A program made the translations under genes and the position numbers. The notes beneath the pieces were generated by a model, which made no database searches, was not told where the DNA came from, and saw only the letters and a program-made list of their open reading frames with translations. From WAOL01 sp964399035 (GTDB lineage Archaea > Thermoproteota > Thermoprotei_A > Sulfolobales > NBVN01), in contig CAYNPH010000016.1 in assembly GCA_964399035.1 (NCBI GenBank), positions 1-63,863 on the forward strand: DNA of 63,863 nt, given 5' to 3'. Shown here piece after piece: positions 33,491-42,965 of this stretch (position 1 is the stretch's first letter; each line of letters begins with the position of its first letter).

Positions 33491-34447
33491 CTAAGTTGAG
33501 GTAAACCCTCTAAAATTGTCCCATCCCCCAAGCACTTCCCTTCCCTTTAACAGTACTTTCCCAGCCCCTTTCTCGGTAAGATGCCCCAGTAGGAGGCCAT
33601 TCCCGCATTTCTCGCCTTGACGGCAAACATAGATTACCGTGTATTCTTCCCCCATAAACCTGAGCACATCCTCCACGCTGACGCCCATCTCCTCCATGAA
33701 TTCGGAGACATCTCTGCAGATTGGGAGCTCCTCGGATAATATTAGGGATAAGGAATTTGACGTGAGGAACCTTCTCACCGAACGCAACCCGTCACTCACG
33801 TCTGTGGCTACCTTAACTTCATCAACATATCGTAGGAAACTTAACGGTACCTCCGGCCTACGCAACCATTCCTTAACGCTGCTCGGTATCTCACCCTTAA
33901 TTGATAAGTAATGCATTAGTGCAGGAATCGCTGACCTGCCTAAGCATGACGTTACGTAGACATTATCACCTGCCTGTGCTCCCCCCATTCTAATAGGTTT
34001 TCTTGCCTCGCCTAACATGGTTACGTCTATCCACACACCTAAGGGATCCTCAGAGGCGTTGAAATCCCCGCCCAATACCTTAACCCCGTATCGTCGGGCA
34101 AACTCGCGAATACCTGTCCCGATCAGGCGGACATCCTCAAGGGTCCTCTCTTTGGGCACACCAAGCGATATTAACGTGTACCGAGGTCTCCCGCCCTTAG
34201 CTATGATATCTAAGGCACACCCAGCTAGGACACGGTAAGCTAGGTCGTCTAACCCCATCCATGGGTACTTGGACGCATGTTCCGATGTACCGTCGACCTT
34301 GATTATGGTTATGCCCCCTAAGCGCAGGGCTACGGCATCATCTAACCTGTCTAGGATGCCCCCGTCGAAGCTATCGCTTAAGGACTCAATTAACGTACTT
34401 ATTGCTTTGTCCTCCCCAACATCAGCTAATTTGGGTTCCGGCTTCAA
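33491..34447 (-). CDS. thiL: Thiamine-monophosphate kinase-like protein
   Basis: A 318-residue PurM/ThiL-fold protein. D-D-A-V-A-L-R..I-I-K-V-D-G-T-S-E, W-M-G-L-D-D-L-A-Y-R and D-I-I-A-K-G-G-R-P correspond to the metal- and ATP-binding strands and helix, and V-A-T-D-V-S-D-G-L-R to the second metal site. ThiL phosphorylates thiamine phosphate to the diphosphate cofactor. It reads D-V-S-D-G as in true ThiL, and lengths match. Other PurM-fold enzymes (HypE, SelD) have different N-termini. TTG start; tes follows 31 bases later on the same strand. Confidence 0.85.
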   Translation of the reverse strand: MKPEPKLADVGEDKAISTLIESLSDSFDGGILDRLDDAVALRLGGITIIKVDGTSEHASKYPWMGLDDLAYRVLAGCALDIIAKGGRPRYTLISLGVPKERTLEDVRLIGTGIREFARRYGVKVLGGDFNASEDPLGVWIDVTMLGEARKPIRMGGAQAGDNVYVTSCLGRSAIPALMHYLSIKGEIPSSVKEWLRRPEVPLSFLRYVDEVKVATDVSDGLRSVRRFLTSNSLSLILSEELPICRDVSEFMEEMGVSVEDVLRFMGEEYTVIYVCRQGEKCGNGLLLGHLTEKGAGKVLLKGREVLGGWDNFRGFTST

Positions 34448-34520
34448 TCCTCTTGAACCCGCTGTGGTAGTCTCTATGTAAGTTATTAAGGCCTAGGCTA
34501 TGGGACATTAGGGACCACGT

Positions 34521-36002
34521 TTGCGCGGCGAACATCTGTCGGCACTAATGCTTGCGGTAATCCTGCTTTCGATATCATCGATATCACTTAGTTATTCCTC
34601 AGTAAGCACCTCTGCGCAACCTAGCCATGGTAAATTACAGCACCTTGACTTCACGCTATATGATTATGCGTACGTTGTCCTAACAAAGAATGAAACGACA
34701 GCGTACTTTGAGATGCCATCAAACTATAGTGACGGCACACTCAATCAAACAGTGTACATTGTTGCTTACGGTGGGAACGTAACACTCGTGGGGAACGATA
34801 GTAACGTTACCGCACAGATTAAGGTCTTTAACGGAAGCTACGGTTTTGTGGTCGTTAAGATTAAGCAGACGTTCCTAAACTTAACCAGCATTGTGCTCGA
34901 AATATCTCGCAACCCTAAGGCGTTCGCAGGCGTTGAGAACGAAGTTCCACAAGACATTAGAAAGAAGTACGTGAAGAAACCCGTGGATATAATTAAACAG
35001 AAAGTCGTTCCCGACTTCACTAAATGGCTTAAGGAGAGGGGATATAACATCAATAACGTGTCTAAGGCATTCCTTGCTGTCCAAGCCGCCATATTCATCT
35101 ACCTATCAGGCTACATACACTATAACGCGAGTGCCCTACCTAGGACGCTCGCCGACATAGTTAACAAGCATCAGGGAGACTGCGACGACATGTCTAGAGT
35201 CTTAATGAACTTACTGTGGTACTACGGCATACCCGCCAAAATGGAGTACAGTTACGTATACCTACCATTAAACATGACAATGCCCATTGAAGGTTCGTAC
35301 ATGAGGTTCCTCAACGCCGGCCCCCACGCCTATACACTCATGTACATCCCAACCATTGGCTGGGTCTCGCTTGATTTCTTAGCTGGGGCCAGACTCAACA
35401 ACCCATCGCTAGTCGAGGGAGAATCACTTACTGCGGAGGTTACGCAGAAACAGCTAGAACACGCTAAAAAGGCGCTCTCCAAGATAAGATACGCTGAAGA
35501 GGTAATGCTATTCAAGGACAACGAAATACCATCGAAGTTAAGGACATACAACGTCAACAAATTAACAACGATACTACACGGTATGCTGCTTCCCCTCATC
35601 AAGAAGGTCACGTTAGAGACAGGACTAAGCATCACGAGCACGACAACCCAAAACACCGCGACACAATCCAGCACCACAACGACGAGTATGAATACACCAG
35701 AGAACCACACAGGAACGAACTCCACCACTACACCAGGAACAACACAACGAACCTCAACTACAAGTACAACAATATCGAGCACGACAACCTACTCAACACA
35801 GGAGACGGCCCGCACTGCATCCCAGACAAGTACGTCACACAGCACAAGAACAACGTCAGCAATCAGAACGAACGCTCCGGAAGCAAACATCATGAATGAG
35901 CCTGACCTCTTAGGGTTCCTACTGCTGCTTACTCTGCTTGTAATTATCCTCGCGCGATACACCATTAAGTCGAGTTCAGGGGGCTCAGCAAATACATCCT
36001 AG
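34521..36002 (+). CDS. Cell-surface transglutaminase-like protein with Thr-rich stalk
   Basis: A 493-residue exported protein. A signal segment covers residues about 7-27; many N-x-S/T sites follow. The transglutaminase/protease-like core shows the Cys in H-Q-G-D-C-D-D-M-S-R, the His in A-G-P-H-A-Y-T and the Asp in I-G-W-V-S-L-D. From about residue 375 to 455 the chain is a Ser/Thr stalk, probably heavily glycosylated, and residues about 466-483 form a membrane helix. So the catalytic domain faces outside, held on a rod. TTG start. The last 38 bases overlap the convergent methyltransferase gene. Confidence 0.82.
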   Translation: MRGEHLSALMLAVILLSISSISLSYSSVSTSAQPSHGKLQHLDFTLYDYAYVVLTKNETTAYFEMPSNYSDGTLNQTVYIVAYGGNVTLVGNDSNVTAQIKVFNGSYGFVVVKIKQTFLNLTSIVLEISRNPKAFAGVENEVPQDIRKKYVKKPVDIIKQKVVPDFTKWLKERGYNINNVSKAFLAVQAAIFIYLSGYIHYNASALPRTLADIVNKHQGDCDDMSRVLMNLLWYYGIPAKMEYSYVYLPLNMTMPIEGSYMRFLNAGPHAYTLMYIPTIGWVSLDFLAGARLNNPSLVEGESLTAEVTQKQLEHAKKALSKIRYAEEVMLFKDNEIPSKLRTYNVNKLTTILHGMLLPLIKKVTLETGLSITSTTTQNTATQSSTTTTSMNTPENHTGTNSTTTPGTTQRTSTTSTTISSTTTYSTQETARTASQTSTSHSTRTTSAIRTNAPEANIMNEPDLLGFLLLLTLLVIILARYTIKSSSGGSANTS

Positions 36003-37128
36003 CACGTAACCCGCCGTGCATCACGTCAATCCTACGAACTATCTTAATCCCCACATCACCAGCCGCTTTCTCCAACGCCCTCACAGCGGCTGTAATTAAC
36101 GCTAGTCGTGCCTCCGGGAAACGTTTGAAGAATACCTCCAAGAATTTCCTGTAGAACATAGGTAACTTCTTCGGGTTATGGAATCTTATTCCGTACGGCG
36201 GATTAACAGCGGCGTAACGCACTTCGGTGCCCACGGGTAAGTAAGTCTTCTGCAGCGTTGAGTCACCTTCAATGAACGTGGTGACCCAAGCAACATTAGC
36301 TGACGCCGCATTTAGGCGTGCACCGGCTAAGTGCTTTGGGCTAGCGTCAATGCAGTATACGTGAATGTCCTTCGTTAACTCTATCCCAGAGAGGAGATCC
36401 GTGATTGTATCGCGTTCGACCCGTGGATCGTAGAGCCTTAGTTTCCTGTAAGCGTAGTCCTGCCTAAACAGAGTGGTAGGCATGGAGAGCGCCCTGTGAG
36501 CGGCCTCAATAACTATCGTGGCCCCGCCACACATAGGATCCAGGAATGATCCTTCCTTGTAGTCCAGTAGCTCTAGTAGCGCGGCGGCTAACGTGGTCTT
36601 AAGTGCCGCTGGGTGATCATACACTCTGTACCTGCGCCTGTGGAGTGACGCGCCAGTAGTGTTGATACCAATGATCAGATCGTCATTTATTACGAATGCA
36701 TACACCTCAACGTCGGGTCTCCTTAAGTTAACCTTCAGCCTAACACCGGTTTCGCTCGCATACGACTCAATTACGCCTGCCCCAACCTCCCGCCCCACAT
36801 CAACACTTGTGAAATCATGCATACCTACACGTTCGGCCCTAACAGCGAAGGTCGCATTACTCTTAATGAATTCTGTATAGCTTAAACTTTCGGCAATCTC
36901 CCTTACGTCACGTAGAGTTCTGAATTTAGCGTGGATTAATTCAATGAAGACCCTATTCACGGTTCGCAAGGTATTATTGCCTACATAGGTAAAGCGTTCA
37001 TCCGCGGTGAAGAATACCTTGCCAGGTGCGATCAACCTTACATAGACGCCCATCCTACCCAATTCCTTAGCCACAAGGTCTTCCGTACCCTGCGGAGCTG
37101 TACAGAAGTATCGCAACATCCTTAACAC
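35965..37128 (-). CDS. THUMP-domain tRNA methyltransferase, Trm14-like
   Basis: A 387-residue protein. The N-terminal third is a ferredoxin-like plus THUMP module (F-C-T-A-P-Q-G-T-E-D-L-V-A-K-E-L, and a V-D-V-G-R-E-V-G-A-G segment). The Rossmann methyltransferase has D-P-M-C-G-G-A-T-I-V-I-E-A for SAM and N-P-P-Y-G-I-R for the target base. The N-P-P-Y motif means N2-guanosine methylation, as in Trm14 acting on G6 of tRNA; Trm11-type m2G10 activity is the alternative. Next upstream is tRNA-Thr. Confidence 0.85.
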   Translation of the reverse strand: MLRMLRYFCTAPQGTEDLVAKELGRMGVYVRLIAPGKVFFTADERFTYVGNNTLRTVNRVFIELIHAKFRTLRDVREIAESLSYTEFIKSNATFAVRAERVGMHDFTSVDVGREVGAGVIESYASETGVRLKVNLRRPDVEVYAFVINDDLIIGINTTGASLHRRRYRVYDHPAALKTTLAAALLELLDYKEGSFLDPMCGGATIVIEAAHRALSMPTTLFRQDYAYRKLRLYDPRVERDTITDLLSGIELTKDIHVYCIDASPKHLAGARLNAASANVAWVTTFIEGDSTLQKTYLPVGTEVRYAAVNPPYGIRFHNPKKLPMFYRKFLEVFFKRFPEARLALITAAVRALEKAAGDVGIKIVRRIDVMHGGLRARMYLLSPLNST

Positions 37129-37193
37129 ACTCCAAACGTTTAAGGCTGATTATTGAAAGCTATCCTCAACACGCGTGATTGTGTGTGACGTGG

Positions 37194-37266
<73 letters not shown>

Positions 37267-37331
37267 TCCAGTCTTTTGAATTAGTGAACCCTTATTTTCT
37301 TTTCTACCCCTTGCTCTTTAGGTGAGTTAGA

Positions 37332-38708
37332 CTGACACATGTTAAACTAATCGCGTCCCTAGGACCTGCTTCTAAAGACCTAGAAACAACCATCAGGTTA
37401 GTTAACGCTGGCGCATCAGGGTTCAGGATAAACTTCGCTCACGGGAATAGTGATTTCTGGAAAACCCTTGCTGACAATGTTAGGAAGGCGGAGGAGGCTA
37501 CTGGCAAGCCCCTGACGTTAATAACAGATCTTGAAGGATCCTCTATAAGGTTAGGTGAATTATCTGAACCCTTGACCTTAAGGAAAGGTGATATCGCTAG
37601 GTTAGTCCCACAACAGAGAGCTGAAGAACCGGGCATAATACCATTCCCAAATGAGAAGGTGCTTTCTGAGCTTGAGGAGGGAGACATCCTGGTCATGGAT
37701 GATGGTAGGGTCAGGTTAAGGGTTGTTAAGGTTTCAGGCGACGAGGTTGAAGTCGCAGCCCTAACTGACGCTATCATTAAGTCCCGCAAGGGCGTTGTTG
37801 TTCAGAACAAGGAGTTCGACCTCCCGGTCCTGACTAAAAAGGATTTAGGGGATCTTAAGTTCGCCTGCAGTGTCGGGGCTGACTATATAGGGCTTAGTTA
37901 CGTTAGGAACGCGGACAATGTGCGGGTATTGAAGGAATTGCTTAGGGAGATAGGGTGCGATGCCGGAGTAATAGCTAAGATAGAGACAAGGTCAGCCGTC
38001 AAGAACGTTGAGGACATAGCCCGTGTAGCTGACGTGATACTAGTTGCTAGGGGAGACCTAGGAATGAACTTTGGACTAGAGGAGATACCGAGGATTCAAA
38101 GACGGATTGTTGAGGCCTCATTAAGAATAGGTAAGCCTGTCGTAGTAGCAACACAACTCCTGGAATCTATGATTGAGAACCCTGTCCCGACACGGGCTGA
38201 GGTTGTTGACACCTACGTTGCCGTATCCGAAGGCGTTGACGCACTGATGCTGACTGGGGAAACAGCGGCCGGCAAGTACCCCGTTGAAGCGGTGAAGTGG
38301 TTACGTCGGATAGTTAGCAAGGCTGAGGCAAGCGAGAACATAAGGACGTATAGGGAGGGTGGCCCACTGAAGAGAAGGTACGCTAAGGGCGTTGCCGAAC
38401 TCGCGGAGGATCTGAACGCCAAGATAATAATATACTCGTCGACAGGGGTTACTGCCCGTCACCTAGCATCGATAAGACCCAACGTGCCTTTCTACGTGGC
38501 TGTACCCAACATGAGGGTTGCTAGGTCAATAAACATACTGTGGGGCGTGAACACCATAATAACTCCCACAAAGAATCATGAGGAGGGGCTTGAAGAAGCC
38601 TTCAAGAAACTCATCAGGATGGATGAGATCTCAATAGGTGATCTAATAGTAATGACCTACGGCATGAAAGGCGAGGAGCAGGTAATCAAGGTTAGGCGAT
38701 ACGTGTAA
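37332..38708 (+). CDS. pyk: Pyruvate kinase, probable CTG start
   Basis: The frame from CTG 37332 gives 458 residues, a normal pyruvate kinase. The N-terminus T-H-V-K-L-I-A-S-L-G-P-A-S and G-F-R-I-N-F-A-H-G match the barrel start; A-K-I-E-T-R-S-A-V, A-R-G-D-L-G-M-N-F and T-G-E-T-A-A-G-K-Y-P follow. It transfers phosphate from phosphoenolpyruvate to ADP. No ATG, GTG or TTG exists before 37572, which would cut 80 conserved residues, and an in-frame stop lies at 37323-37325. AGGTGA (37320-37325) sits 6 bases ahead of CTG. In D-L-E-G-S-S-I-R the usual T-K-G-P of the active site differs. Confidence 0.9.
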   Translation: MTHVKLIASLGPASKDLETTIRLVNAGASGFRINFAHGNSDFWKTLADNVRKAEEATGKPLTLITDLEGSSIRLGELSEPLTLRKGDIARLVPQQRAEEPGIIPFPNEKVLSELEEGDILVMDDGRVRLRVVKVSGDEVEVAALTDAIIKSRKGVVVQNKEFDLPVLTKKDLGDLKFACSVGADYIGLSYVRNADNVRVLKELLREIGCDAGVIAKIETRSAVKNVEDIARVADVILVARGDLGMNFGLEEIPRIQRRIVEASLRIGKPVVVATQLLESMIENPVPTRAEVVDTYVAVSEGVDALMLTGETAAGKYPVEAVKWLRRIVSKAEASENIRTYREGGPLKRRYAKGVAELAEDLNAKIIIYSSTGVTARHLASIRPNVPFYVAVPNMRVARSINILWGVNTIITPTKNHEEGLEEAFKKLIRMDEISIGDLIVMTYGMKGEEQVIKVRRYV

Positions 38709-38785
38709 GCGTCACTGAACCTGAAAATGATTTTATACTGAACCACATTATTGAAGCGGCTGAAGGAAAGGCGAGGTGAGTTAGG

Positions 38786-39601
38786 CTGACCAAGAAGAGA
38801 AAGAAAAGAAAGGGAAAGGAAGCAGGTAAGGTGATTGTCAAGAGGAAAGCAAGGATTTCGCCCTCCATAAGAACTAGAAAGATTAGGTGGGACTTAATCA
38901 TAGCTGCTGTGATAGTAATATTCATAGCTGTAGGTGTAGCCTACCTTGTAACCCATGCGTCAAGAGAAACCTCCAGTAATCAAATAAAGCCGACCACGGA
39001 GAACCTTTACAAAGCACTTAAGGAGATATACTTCACAAACAAACCCAATCCCAACGCAACCCTCGACGTGTTCTATGACATTAGAGGCGATGTCAACCTA
39101 AACGGCACGGTCTTCGGTGTTAAGGACTTCATACAGTTCAGGATATTCTTCTATAACAGGACACTCAAGGTACCAACAAACGAAAGCGGTACTCCCAGCA
39201 ACAAGACAGTTGTGTTGAGCGGACATGGCGTCATACCGCTTGGCGCCTACTATGTCCAACCGGTGTTAGATATACTGGGCTTCACAAGTAAAGTTGAGAA
39301 CATCTCAATGCTCTTAGTTAATGTTGAGAACCTCAAAAACCATAATATAAGCGTAGAGACAACGTACCTTGGACACGATAGGGTCACGATACCTACGGTT
39401 AAGGAGCCGCTGGACACTGTGAAGGTACGGTATATCTACACAATTGAATTACATAATAAGACCTACCATGTTAACGCCACTGTGTGGTACGAGACTAAGT
39501 ATAAGTTCCCTGTAAAGGCGGTCGTAGACATCAACGGGTATGTCCTGACGTTTAAGCTCGAGTACGCTGAGCTAACGTACTTAAGTCAACAGAGGGTCTG
39601 A
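38786..39601 (+). CDS. Single-pass membrane protein with outer domain, probable CTG start
   Basis: From CTG 38786 the protein has 271 residues: a lysine/arginine-rich cytosolic head, one helix at about 37-58 (L-I-I-A-A-V-I-V-I-F-I-A-V-G), and a beta-rich outer domain with many N-x-S/T sites. The leader AGGTGAGTTAGGCTGACC is nearly the same as that of pyruvate kinase, AGGTGAGTTAGACTGACA, which supports CTG; a GTG at 38831 would give 256 residues and remove most of the basic head. Domain not recognised; Asn-rich composition suggests surface exposure. Confidence 0.7.
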   Translation: MTKKRKKRKGKEAGKVIVKRKARISPSIRTRKIRWDLIIAAVIVIFIAVGVAYLVTHASRETSSNQIKPTTENLYKALKEIYFTNKPNPNATLDVFYDIRGDVNLNGTVFGVKDFIQFRIFFYNRTLKVPTNESGTPSNKTVVLSGHGVIPLGAYYVQPVLDILGFTSKVENISMLLVNVENLKNHNISVETTYLGHDRVTIPTVKEPLDTVKVRYIYTIELHNKTYHVNATVWYETKYKFPVKAVVDINGYVLTFKLEYAELTYLSQQRV

Positions 39602-39664
39602 GGAGCCTGTCCACGTACTAACGTAATCACTTTTAACTCCACGAAAACACTCAAATGTAGTGAT

Positions 39665-40525
39665 GTGAGTATGGCCTCAAACCCACCGTCAAGTAAGATA
39701 AGGGTTCACGTACCACGCGAGTACCTTGAAAGGAAGAAGAAGCTTCAGGAGCGAATGTCCAAGATAAAGCATAAGATAGTCGTAATGTCTGGCAAAGGCG
39801 GTGTCGGGAAATCATTCATAGCGTCTAGCCTCGCACTAACATTCCAGAAGCTAGGTCACAGAACAGGACTTATGGATGTTGACTTCCACGGCCCCTCAGC
39901 CCCAAAGATGCTGGGATTAAGAGGGACTAGACTAACGATGTCGGATGAAGGAATAGAGCCTGCCTTAGGACCTCTAGGACTTAAGGTGATGTCCTTGGAC
40001 TTCTTGCTCCCGGATGATGACTCGCCAGTAATATGGCGTGGACCAATTAAATCCACCGCGATAACACAGTTCGTAACAGACGTTAATTGGGGAGAGCTTG
40101 ATTTCCTAGTGATTGACATGCCGCCAGGCACTGGTGATGAAGCACTAACCGTTGCCCAGGAGCTTCCGGAGGTGGACGGAGCCGTATTTGTGACCATCCC
40201 CTCCGAGGTTTCGCTCCTCGTTGTCGGTAGGTCAATAGTCTTCGCCAAGAGGGTAAACATAAGACCCTTAGGAGTTATAGAGAATATGTCCGGCTTCCTC
40301 TGCCCTAAGTGTGGCTCATTCTACAGGATCTTCGGTAAGAGCTCTGGCAGGGAAATAGCTAGCAAGTACGGGATAGAGTTCCTTGGCGAGATACCACTTG
40401 ACCCGAGAATAGCTGAATGCAATGACGCTGGAACACCATTCATACTGAAATACCCGGACGCTGAAGTGTCTAAGCGCTTTGTAGAGGCTGCACAGCAACT
40501 AATCAAAATAGTGGGTAACGTTTGA
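39665..40525 (+). CDS. Mrp/Nbp35-type Fe-S carrier ATPase
   Basis: A 286-residue P-loop ATPase. Deviant Walker A S-G-K-G-G-V-G-K-S-F is at about residue 42; M-D-V-D-F-H-G-P-S and D-M-P-P-G-T-G-D-E are typical of Mrp/ApbC, and C-P-K-C near residue 215 is the cluster-binding pair at the dimer interface. It carries and hands over [4Fe-4S] clusters. Likely clients here include Tes, the PAPS-reductase-like enzyme and XPD. The basic N-terminal 35 residues precede the fold. Confidence 0.92.
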   Translation: MSMASNPPSSKIRVHVPREYLERKKKLQERMSKIKHKIVVMSGKGGVGKSFIASSLALTFQKLGHRTGLMDVDFHGPSAPKMLGLRGTRLTMSDEGIEPALGPLGLKVMSLDFLLPDDDSPVIWRGPIKSTAITQFVTDVNWGELDFLVIDMPPGTGDEALTVAQELPEVDGAVFVTIPSEVSLLVVGRSIVFAKRVNIRPLGVIENMSGFLCPKCGSFYRIFGKSSGREIASKYGIEFLGEIPLDPRIAECNDAGTPFILKYPDAEVSKRFVEAAQQLIKIVGNV

Positions 40526-40601
40526 GAACGTACTTCCACTTAAATCTTTTCTCCTTCGACACATTCCAGCCTTAAGTTAAACCTACTTATTAGCCACTCC
40601 C

Positions 40602-41927
40602 ATGATATTTACTTGGGATGTAAACATGGGGTTTGAATGGTACAATGAGTTCGTGGACAGGAGCTACAAGCCAAGTAGCGACGAGTTAATTGCAGTGTTT
40701 AAGGCTAAGCCTGCCGAAGGTCTCACAATGGATGACATAGCAGGGAGGATCGCATCAGAGAGCAGTGTCGGTACTTGGACCACGCTAACGACGCTGAAAC
40801 CACACGTACGTAAGATTATGGCTAAGGCTTACGTCGTCCGTGAGGATGGCTTAATTAAGGTGGCGTACCCCCTAGACCTCTTCGAGCTTGGATCGATACC
40901 TCAGCTCTTCAGCTCAGTATTGGGTAACATCTTCGGTATGAGGGCCATAAAAAGCTTGAAAGCGCTTGACATAATGTTTCCTGAGAAGTATGTTAAGTCG
41001 TTCCCCGGACCCTCATTCGGCATTAGCGGTGTCCGCGACAAGCTTAAGGTTTATAAACGTCCGATACTTGCGACAGTACCTAAGCCTAAGGTCGGGTTAA
41101 CTTCGGAAGAATACGGTGAGGCAGCATATGAGATCCTAAGTGGCGGGATGGATCTAGTAAAGGACGACGAAAACCTAACTGACCAGCCCTTTAACCGCTT
41201 CGAGAAGAGGCTAGCTGCCGTGATGAAGGCCATAGACAAAGCTGAGAAGGAAACCGGTGAGAAGAAAGGGTACCTATGCAACATAACGGCACCAACGCTG
41301 GAGGAGATGCTACGTAGGATGAAACTTGTAGCCGATTATGGTAATGAATTCATAATGATTGATATTCTGACGGTTGGTTGGGCAGCTGTTCAGACGGCTA
41401 GGGAACACGCGGCCGACTATAGGCTAGCAATACATGCACACAGGGCGTTCCACGCTGCCTTCACAAGACCCAGAGATCATGGGGTGAGTTTCTACTTAAT
41501 AGCCAAGATATCAAGGCTTGCCGGAGTTGATCACATTCACATAGGAACCAACGTAGGTAAGATGGAAGCCGACCTGAAGGAGCTAAAGTTAACTCAGAAC
41601 GTAATAACTCAGGAGGACTTCAGCCCTGAGGGGGACGAGACAAAAGAGCCGCAGAAATGGTATGGCCTTAAGCCTGTCCTCCCCGTGGCATCTGGAGGGC
41701 TACATCCTGGGGTGCTACCGCAACTGCTTGACTTCATGGGTTCCGACATACTAATACAGGTAGGAGGAGGTGTTACAGGTCACCCAAGCGGCCCTAAGGC
41801 CGGAGGAATAGCAGTGCGTCAAGCGCTAGAGGCATACTATAATGGTGTCCCCTTAGAAGAGTACGCCAAGACGCACAAAGAATTAAGGGAAGCACTAGAG
41901 AAATGGGGTAAGATTAGGCCTGAGTGA
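40602..41927 (+). CDS. rbcL: Form III ribulose-1,5-bisphosphate carboxylase
   Basis: A 441-residue archaeal RuBisCO. T-V-P-K161-P-K supplies the catalytic Lys, G-G-M-D-L-V-K187-D-D-E the carbamylated Lys with metal acids, H-A-H-R-A the His, H-I-G-T-N-V-G-K-M-E-A-D the mobile loop 6 Lys, and S-G-G-L-H-P-G plus G-G-G-V-T-G-H-P the phosphate sites. All catalytic residues are kept, so this is not a RuBisCO-like protein. Form III enzymes work in AMP breakdown, turning ribulose bisphosphate from nucleosides into 3-phosphoglycerate. The partner genes (AMP phosphorylase, ribose-1,5-bisphosphate isomerase) are not in this window. Confidence 0.95.
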   Translation: MIFTWDVNMGFEWYNEFVDRSYKPSSDELIAVFKAKPAEGLTMDDIAGRIASESSVGTWTTLTTLKPHVRKIMAKAYVVREDGLIKVAYPLDLFELGSIPQLFSSVLGNIFGMRAIKSLKALDIMFPEKYVKSFPGPSFGISGVRDKLKVYKRPILATVPKPKVGLTSEEYGEAAYEILSGGMDLVKDDENLTDQPFNRFEKRLAAVMKAIDKAEKETGEKKGYLCNITAPTLEEMLRRMKLVADYGNEFIMIDILTVGWAAVQTAREHAADYRLAIHAHRAFHAAFTRPRDHGVSFYLIAKISRLAGVDHIHIGTNVGKMEADLKELKLTQNVITQEDFSPEGDETKEPQKWYGLKPVLPVASGGLHPGVLPQLLDFMGSDILIQVGGGVTGHPSGPKAGGIAVRQALEAYYNGVPLEEYAKTHKELREALEKWGKIRPE

Positions 41928-41990
41928 ACAGGGCCTGAGCCAGCTGGAAAAAGATTACGTAGCTTCTCTTTTTAATAATTCACTGATTAA

Positions 41991-42926
41991 TTACTCCTCC
42001 GGCACCCTTCCTAACAGCACTTTCCCTTTAAAGAGGGAAATATGGAGAGCCCCGTCATAGAATTTTGACCTTACACCCCGGGATTTCAGCCTATCATTAA
42101 CTTCGTCCTCACTCATTAGGGCTGGGTCAAGTACGTCAGATGCGGCTATGAAGTTACAGGCGTATCCGAAGGAAGGTACCCATACCCAGTATTCCCTGAC
42201 GATACTGAAGTTTGCTTTAATGTTCTCTAGTACCCTAGCATATGTTCTTGGGTAGAAGAAGGAATTACCGGCTTGGGTCACCATAATGCCACTGTCCCTC
42301 ATCACCGACTTAATCATGGCGTAGAACTCCTTGCTGTACAGCTTTCTCGAGATTTCCGGGCCGTATGGATCTGTAAGGTCTAGCACAACAACGTCGAAGT
42401 ATTTCCTTGGCGCTATTTCCTTAACGTACTTGTAGCCATCCTCTATTAGTAGCTTACTTCTCGGGTCGTTGAAGGATCCCTGATGCATGAAGTCAAGGTA
42501 CTTCTTTGCGAATTCTATTAACTCACCGTCTATGTCGACCATTACTGCTTCGTCGATTGATGAGTGCTTTAGAATTTCCCTTAGTGTCGCACCCTCTCCG
42601 CCCCCAATAATGAGGGCCTTCTTAGGATGTGGATGCGTTATGGTGATGGGGTGAACCAGCGATTCATGGTATATGAACTCATCATACTCCGTTGATTGAA
42701 TATATCCGTCGAGCACCAAGGCCCGTCCATACTCATAGAGCTCTAGTATCTGAACTTCCTGGTACTTCGTTCTAGTAGTTAATATGAACCTCTTCACCCT
42801 CGTCATGAATGCCGCATTCGGTGAAACACCCTCGAATACCACCGGACCATATTTTAGGCCCACGTCATCCATGTCCACCGCCTCAAATACATTAACCTGC
42901 CTTACACTATTAAAAGACGGCCTCAA
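41991..42926 (-). CDS. speE: Polyamine aminopropyltransferase (spermidine synthase family)
   Basis: A 311-residue enzyme. Y-D-E-F-I-Y-H-E-S-L-V-H-P, I-I-G-G-G-E-G-A-T-L-R-E and V-L-D-L-T-D-P-Y-G-P are the substrate, decarboxylated-SAM and catalytic motifs. Thermophilic archaea use such enzymes to make spermidine, thermospermine or N1-aminopropylagmatine; the acceptor cannot be told. A D-L-T-D-P instead of the strict D-S-T-D-P of spermidine synthases hints at another amine. It diverges from the E1-like gene by 39 bases. Confidence 0.9.
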   Translation of the reverse strand: MRPSFNSVRQVNVFEAVDMDDVGLKYGPVVFEGVSPNAAFMTRVKRFILTTRTKYQEVQILELYEYGRALVLDGYIQSTEYDEFIYHESLVHPITITHPHPKKALIIGGGEGATLREILKHSSIDEAVMVDIDGELIEFAKKYLDFMHQGSFNDPRSKLLIEDGYKYVKEIAPRKYFDVVVLDLTDPYGPEISRKLYSKEFYAMIKSVMRDSGIMVTQAGNSFFYPRTYARVLENIKANFSIVREYWVWVPSFGYACNFIAASDVLDPALMSEDEVNDRLKSRGVRSKFYDGALHISLFKGKVLLGRVPEE

Positions 42927-42965
42927 CGTTTAAACCCCTGGTAGTGTTTCAAGAGAGGATAGGCG

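Noticed and set aside
35640..35890. Low-complexity ACN-rich repeat-like DNA
   Set aside because: It encodes the Thr/Ser stalk of the surface protein; not an independent repeat or array.
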